Shown here: positions 60,120 to 64,000 of the stretch, in pieces
Position numbering within the stretch: the first letter of the stretch is position 1
Layout: each line of letters begins with the position of its first letter
NCBI RefSeq assembly: GCF_016862375.1
Contig: NZ_BOMV01000082.1
Span: 62,001 to 126,000 of the forward strand
Source of the DNA: Paractinoplanes rishiriensis
GTDB lineage: Bacteria; Actinomycetota; Actinomycetes; Mycobacteriales; Micromonosporaceae
Length of the DNA: 64,000 nt
Reading direction: 5' to 3'
The notes under the pieces: model-generated
Told to the model about the DNA's origin: nothing
Databases searched by the model: none
Seen by the model: only the letters and a program-made list of their open reading frames with translations
Position numbers and translations under genes: made by a program

Positions 60120-61741
60120 GGGTTGGTTCCTTTCGCGCGGAAATTCCGCCAGCCGCCGCTGGCGGTGATGTCGAGGGCGCCGGCCGCCGCGTACGCCTCG
60201 CAGAGGAAGCCGGTGACCTCGGTGCCGTCGTCCAGGGCCACCCGGCCCAGCCCGAGCGGTGCCCGGATGCCGGCCAGGAAGCCGCCGACCTGCGCGGCCG
60301 GCAGCTGCCAGAGCTCGACCTCGATCGACCCGCCGGCGCCGGCCGGGTCGCGGACCAGCCCGGGCGCACCGGGCGGCAGGTGGTAGAGGCGGTAGCAGGG
60401 TGCGGTGCGGGCCGTGCCGAGCAGCGTGGCCCCGCGGTCGAGCAGCTCGCCGTTGCGCGGCTCGCCGGACAGATGCAGCCCGACCACGGCGACCGTCATC
60501 TCGTCGCCGGCCGGCCGGGAGCGGGCCAGCAGCATCAGGGTCTCGTCGCTGAATGCCGGGCCGAACAGGGTGATCGAGGCGGGCCGGCCGTCCGCGGTGA
60601 ACCCGTTCGGCACGGTGACCGCGGCCAGGTCCAGCAGGTTGGCGAACTGGGTGTAGCGGCCCAGGTCGAGGTTGCGCCCGATCGGGTCCTCGGCGATCTC
60701 GTCATGCGTGTACGTGGTGCCGATCGTGGGCAGCACCAGCACGTCGATCCGCTCCCACATCCGGTCCGCGGCGGCCCGAAGCTCCTGGAGCCGGTGCTGG
60801 GCCCGGAATGCGTCGGCCGCCGTGAAGCCGAGGCCGGTCTCCAGCACCCGCCGGGTCACCGGCAGCACCGAGTCCGGGTGGTCGCGCAGGAAGTCGCCGA
60901 GATCGGCCAGCCGTTCGGCCACCCACGGCCCGCGGTAGAGCAGGTCACCGGCCTCCAGCAGCGGCCCGATGTCGACCGGCACATCTCCGGTGATCCGGGC
61001 GAACGCCTTCTCCTGTCCGGCGTCGCCGAAGAAGTCGAGCCGCTCCGGCACCCCGATCCGGGGCTCGGCGATCAGCGGCCGGCGGCCCGCGCGTGACCAC
61101 GGGTCGCCGGGTTCCCGGCCGCGGGCGACCCGCATCACCCGGCCGGCCGCCGGCAGGTCGGGGGCGAAGATCGAGACGCAGTCCAGCGATCGGCAGGCCG
61201 GGACCACGCCGAGCGTGCTGAGCAGGCCGCGGGTCGGCTTGATCCCGACGATGCCGTTGAGCGCGGCCGGCACCCGGCCGGAGCCGGCCGTGTCGGTGCC
61301 GAGCGCGAACGCCACGGTGCCGTCGGCCACCGCGACCGCCGAGCCGGAGCTGGAACCGCCCGAGATGAGGCCGCCGCCGAAGACGCTCTCCGGGGCCCCG
61401 TACGGCGAGCGCGCCCCGGTCAGCCCGGTGGCGAACTGGTCCAGGTTCGTCTTGCCGACCACGATGGCGCCGGCGTCGACGAGCCGCTGCACCACCGGCG
61501 CGTTCCGGTCCGGCCGGTAGCCGAAGTCCGGGCAGCCGGCCGTGGTGGGCAGGCCGGCCACGTCGATGTTGTCCTTGACCGCGAACGGCACGCCGGCCAG
61601 CGGGAGGCCCGGTTCGATCTCGTCCGCGCGGGCGTGCAGCTCGGCCGCGGTGAAGGTGCTGACCCAGACACCCTCGCGACCCAGCCTGGCGACCACCTGC
61701 TCGACGATTTCGTGTGCATCCACATCGTCGATTGTCGACAA
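60116..61741 (-). CDS. atzF: Allophanate hydrolase AtzF
   Basis: A 541-residue amidase-signature enzyme splitting allophanate to ammonia and CO2. The catalytic Lys is in PFAVKDNIDVAG, the Gly/Ser-rich segment is ISGGSSSGSAVAVADG and the nucleophile Ser in GTDTAGSGRVPAA. The C-terminal domain (about 430-541; LPPGAPGLVRDP, GFLCEAYAAAGALDIT) is the allophanate-hydrolase specific one. TTG at 61741 lies inside a 14-bp palindrome with little room for a ribosome site; GTG at 61723 is the alternative. Confidence 0.93.
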   Translation of the reverse strand: MSTIDDVDAHEIVEQVVARLGREGVWVSTFTAAELHARADEIEPGLPLAGVPFAVKDNIDVAGLPTTAGCPDFGYRPDRNAPVVQRLVDAGAIVVGKTNLDQFATGLTGARSPYGAPESVFGGGLISGGSSSGSAVAVADGTVAFALGTDTAGSGRVPAALNGIVGIKPTRGLLSTLGVVPACRSLDCVSIFAPDLPAAGRVMRVARGREPGDPWSRAGRRPLIAEPRIGVPERLDFFGDAGQEKAFARITGDVPVDIGPLLEAGDLLYRGPWVAERLADLGDFLRDHPDSVLPVTRRVLETGLGFTAADAFRAQHRLQELRAAADRMWERIDVLVLPTIGTTYTHDEIAEDPIGRNLDLGRYTQFANLLDLAAVTVPNGFTADGRPASITLFGPAFSDETLMLLARSRPAGDEMTVAVVGLHLSGEPRNGELLDRGATLLGTARTAPCYRLYHLPPGAPGLVRDPAGAGGSIEVELWQLPAAQVGGFLAGIRAPLGLGRVALDDGTEVTGFLCEAYAAAGALDITASGGWRNFRAKGTNP

Positions 61742-61743
61742 TC
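61730..61743. promoter_or_regulatory. Perfect palindrome GATTGTCGACAATC, likely GntR operator
   Basis: A 14-bp perfect dyad containing TTGTCGACAA, close to the TNGT-n-ACNA pattern recognised by FCD-type GntR regulators. It lies between gntR and atzF, at the atzF start. The GntR product probably represses the catabolic genes here until an intermediate binds. The regulator-site link is inferred. Confidence 0.6.
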
Positions 61744-61782
61744 CTGTTTCGGCAAAAGCCCGCTTGTGTAACGCCCGGGTTT

Positions 61783-62418
61783 CTAGGAGAGGTAGGCGCG
61801 CGCGCCGTGGGCGCCCAGCTCGGTGCGGATGGCGTCGGCGTCGCCGCCCTCCACGGCGGCGAACAGGCGCTCGTGCCGCAGCACGCCGTCGGCTGCCCGG
61901 GCCGTCTCGGCCTCGCGGCGCATGTTCACCGCCATGTAGAGCTGGATGCGTACCAGAATCGATTCGTAGAGGCCGGCCAGCTGGTTGTTGCCACCCAGCC
62001 GCACCACCTCGACGTGGAAGCGGCGGTGCGCGTTGGCCAGTTCGAGCCGGTCGCCGGCCTCGGTCGCCGCGCGCATCACCGCGAGCGCGGCCCGCAGCGC
62101 GGTCAGGTCGGGCCGCTCGGGCAGGCTCGCTACGGCGTGCCGTTCCAGCACGTCGCGTACCTCGTAGAGCTCGCGGACGTCGGCGTCGGAGAGAGTGGCC
62201 ACCCGCGCCCCCCGCCGCGGGATGTGCTCAACCAGCCCCTGCTGCGCCAGCAGCCGCATGGCCTCGCGCAGCGGGGCCCGGCTGATCCCGAGCCGGCGGG
62301 TCAGCTGCTCCTCGACGAGCCGTTCGCCGGGGTCGCTGCGCCCGCTCAGGATGTCCCGACGCAACCGGTCGACCGCGAGCTCGACGAGGCTGTATGTCTC
62401 CAGCTCTCCGTCGCTCAC
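61783..62418 (-). CDS. GntR-family regulator, FCD (FadR/VanR) type
   Basis: A 211-residue repressor-type protein. The winged HTH covers about 8-72 (LAVDRLRRDILSGRSDPGERLVEEQLTRRLGISRAPLREAMRLL). The FCD ligand domain (about 85-205) has metal-ligand-type His/Asp residues in ANAHRRFHVEVVRLGGN. Such proteins sense organic acids. It heads the nitrogen-scavenging operon, 41 bp before atzF. GTG at 62418 may be leaderless. Confidence 0.92.
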   Translation of the reverse strand: MSDGELETYSLVELAVDRLRRDILSGRSDPGERLVEEQLTRRLGISRAPLREAMRLLAQQGLVEHIPRRGARVATLSDADVRELYEVRDVLERHAVASLPERPDLTALRAALAVMRAATEAGDRLELANAHRRFHVEVVRLGGNNQLAGLYESILVRIQLYMAVNMRREAETARAADGVLRHERLFAAVEGGDADAIRTELGAHGARAYLS

Positions 62419-62449
62419 CCTTGGTAGTGTGCCAGCCCGCGCGAAACCG

Positions 62450-62572
62450 CTATCCGACGCCTTCCGGGTGGTGATCCTCCGGCTCGGCTTTGCCCTTGCG
62501 CCGGCTCGGCCAGACGGCCACCGCGATCATGACGACGCCGATCACGATGAGTGAAGCCCAGACCCAAGTCAT
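62450..62572 (-). CDS. 40-aa single-pass membrane peptide
   Basis: A 40-codon ORF with one transmembrane helix (about 2-21, MTWVWASLIVIGVVMIAVAVW), a basic stop-transfer SRRKGK and an acidic tail EPEDHHPEGVG. Codon use is strongly G/C-ending, as in neighbours. No Shine-Dalgarno is clear. It lies between the SRPBCC and GntR genes on the same strand. It may be a regulator of a membrane protein; no family is recognised. Confidence 0.55.
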   Translation of the reverse strand: MTWVWASLIVIGVVMIAVAVWPSRRKGKAEPEDHHPEGVG

Positions 62573-62632
62573 CCGCGGAGACTAGCGCGGGCCGGGCCAT
62601 CGGCCCAGCCCGCGCGTGGTCCCGCTGCGCTG

Positions 62633-63157
62633 TCAGCCGGCGAAGGCGCTGCCGGTTTCCAGGTACGTCTTGAGGTCGCAGAGGATCCACGCCCAGCCGC
62701 CGCCGGCGCCCTCGTCCTCGGTGCCCGCGGTCATCCGGGCTGTCGCCGGAGCGTCGGTGAGCTGGTGCGTGACGGTCAGCTTGCACACCCCCGCCTGCAT
62801 CTTGGCCTCCTCGATCTCCCAGGTCAGAGTCGTGTACGGCTCGGCCGCCGTGCCCGGGTCCATCAGCATCCGCCAGGTCTGCACGAGTCGCCGCGGCGGT
62901 TCCGACTCGAGGACCTCGCCGTCGATGATCGTGTCCGGGACCTCGAACCCGTTGGCCGCCGCGAACTCCTTCATCTCGGCGGTCGCCGTGGCGTGATACG
63001 AGCCACCTTTCTTAAGATCAAAAAAACCCGGTGCGCGGTACGCGTACTTCGAGTTGAACTCCGGGTCGGTGATCGCGGCCCAGATCTTCTCCGGCGTGGC
63101 CCGGATCCAGACCCGGTAGACCTGGGTGGTGGCGACGGCGGTGGTGTCGGTGGTCAT
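62633..63157 (-). CDS. SRPBCC/AHSA1-family protein
   Basis: A 174-residue protein of the START-like AHSA1 group: VYRVWIRATPEKIWAAITDPEF at the start, then GSYHATATAEM and a C-terminal helix (WAWILCDLKTYLETG). It has a hydrophobic ligand pocket; ligand and reaction are unknown. It overlaps the ArsR-type regulator gene by 4 bp (ATGA). ArsR-SRPBCC pairs are common in actinobacteria and are presumed to be ligand-responsive. Confidence 0.9.
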   Translation of the reverse strand: MTTDTTAVATTQVYRVWIRATPEKIWAAITDPEFNSKYAYRAPGFFDLKKGGSYHATATAEMKEFAAANGFEVPDTIIDGEVLESEPPRRLVQTWRMLMDPGTAAEPYTTLTWEIEEAKMQAGVCKLTVTHQLTDAPATARMTAGTEDEGAGGGWAWILCDLKTYLETGSAFAG

Positions 63158-63474
63158 GGCTCTTCCTCCAGCGCGTTCTTGAGTTCGACGAGCGTCGTGA
63201 CGTGGTGCTCGGTGTACTTGTCGATCCAGCGGTCGTAGATCAGCCGGATCGGCACGGGGTTGAGGAAGTGCAACTTCTCCCGCCCCGAGCGGCGCGTGAC
63301 GACCAGCCCGGCCTCCTCCAGCACCCTGAGGTGCTTGGCGACGCCGAAACGCGTCATGGCCAGCTCGGACTCCAGCTCGGTGAGCGTGCGCCCGTCCCGC
63401 GCGAACAGCAGATCAAGCAGGAACCGGCGACTCGGATCGGCAAGCGCCTTGAACACCTTGTCGTCGTCTTCCAT
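63154..63474 (-). CDS. ArsR-family HTH regulator
   Basis: A 106-residue winged-helix protein: VFKALADPSRRFLLDLLFARDGRTLTELE, the recognition helix in MTRFGVAKHLRVLEEAGLVV, and a wing RRSGREKLHFLN. No metal-binding Cys cluster is seen, so it is a non-metal ArsR. Together with the overlapping SRPBCC gene it forms a two-gene operon, probably self-repressed. The upstream gap to the LapA-like gene is 72 bp. Confidence 0.92.
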   Translation of the reverse strand: MEDDDKVFKALADPSRRFLLDLLFARDGRTLTELESELAMTRFGVAKHLRVLEEAGLVVTRRSGREKLHFLNPVPIRLIYDRWIDKYTEHHVTTLVELKNALEEEP

Positions 63475-63546
63475 GACGCCAAGTTATGAGACCAAACAGT
63501 CACATGTCAAGCCGTACGGCGGCACTTGTGGAAAGCCTGATCCGAT

Positions 63547-63924
63547 CTAGTGGGTGTTCCGCCGCATCATGCGGCGCAGCTGAACGATGCGAGCCGCCCC
63601 GGTGGCCAGCGCGATGATCGCGCCGCCCACACCCGCAATGAGCAGCGCAAGGGCGGTCGGAATCTGCCCCTCCAGCCAGAGGAAGTTGACCTTGACGGGC
63701 GCGGTGTTCTGCCCGATGAAGATGATCAGCAGAATGACCACGACGATCCCGGCCCAGACCCCCGCCCAGGCCGCCCGCACCCGGGTGAACGGCTGCCGCC
63801 CCTCGACCGCCGTGCTCTCGCTACCCGGCGTGATCTCGTCCGGGCCGCCCGGCAGTTCGTGCGGCTCAGCCGGTGCGGGCATCGGCGGGCGGGGCGGAAG
63901 TTCCCGGTCGGCGGGCTGCGTCAT
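63547..63924 (-). CDS. LapA-domain (DUF1049) membrane protein
   Basis: A 125-residue protein. A Pro-rich cytoplasmic start (about 1-48) is followed by two membrane helices at about 52-71 (WAGVWAGIVVVILLIIFIGQN) and 88-110 (TALALLIAGVGGAIIALATG), with the typical linker APVKVNFLW between them and a basic RRMMRRN end. In Gram-negatives LapA aids lipopolysaccharide assembly; in actinobacteria the role is unknown. It is the last complete gene in the window. Confidence 0.88.
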   Translation of the reverse strand: MTQPADRELPPRPPMPAPAEPHELPGGPDEITPGSESTAVEGRQPFTRVRAAWAGVWAGIVVVILLIIFIGQNTAPVKVNFLWLEGQIPTALALLIAGVGGAIIALATGAARIVQLRRMMRRNTH

Positions 63925-64000
63925 GTTTCAGCATTGCCCAGAGTGACCGTGTGCTAATCCCACGTCAGATTTAAGGGCCACCTAATAGACGTGCGTCAAA

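Overview
The window is about 70% G+C throughout, with strong third-position G/C, frequent GTG starts and dense 1-4 base overlaps. Gene content (mycothiol-type enzymes, AfsR/SARP regulator, XRE-DUF5753/DUF397 pairs, SURF1 and CtaJ-like oxidase factors, LigB, class F sortase) points to a high-G+C actinobacterium, most likely Micromonosporaceae (Actinoplanes-like). The genus is inference. It reads as chromosomal core with small accessory patches. No insertion sequence, phage gene, CRISPR array, rRNA or plasmid origin was seen.

Layout. 1-4.9 kb: two-component system (kinase cut by the left edge) divergent from a lipoprotein-adaptor-ATPase-permease efflux operon. 4.9-8.7 kb: two small genes and an AfsR-like regulator. 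8.7-11.5 kb: regulatory island with a DUF5753 protein lacking its HTH, an antisense DUF397 gene, a full XRE-DUF5753 regulator and a DUF6232 membrane protein, sharing a TGCGnTTTGCA-like motif upstream. It ends at tRNA-Arg(TCT). 11.7-33.5 kb: cobalamin genes in three patches (cobD-cobQ; cobB; cobC-cobT-cobA) interleaved with a hydrolase, SSB, protease, peptidase, monooxygenase, SURF1, LigB and a class A PBP. The 98-aa gene before ligB carries a perfect actinobacterial LexA box at its start.

33.5-53.2 kb: OtsA and VOC genes, then a block collinear from memory with M. tuberculosis Rv2477c-Rv2465c: ettA, thioesterase, conserved protein, glbO, HNH nuclease, DUF5130, pepN, mycothiol nitroreductase-like protein, rpiB. 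Family-specific inserts include an MFS transporter, MscS, sortase F with partner, and a Uma2 nuclease. 53.2-56.8 kb: Pro-rich protein, Eis-type acetyltransferase, membrane protein, SDR. 56.8-62.4 kb: a leftward nitrogen-scavenging operon (GntR regulator, allophanate hydrolase, two isochorismatase-fold hydrolases, NCS2 permease, AtzH-like protein) with a perfect 14-bp palindrome at the atzF start. 62.4-64 kb: a 40-aa membrane peptide, an ArsR-SRPBCC pair and a LapA-like protein.

Most noteworthy: the LexA-box gene next to ligB; the hairpin around the ligB start codon; a CobB whose glutaminase cysteine is glycine and which carries a long Pro/Gly tail; the shared operator-like motif in the XRE/DUF397 island; competing hairpins between cobD and cobQ; and a long hairpin that would bury the ribosome site of a 70-aa ORF.
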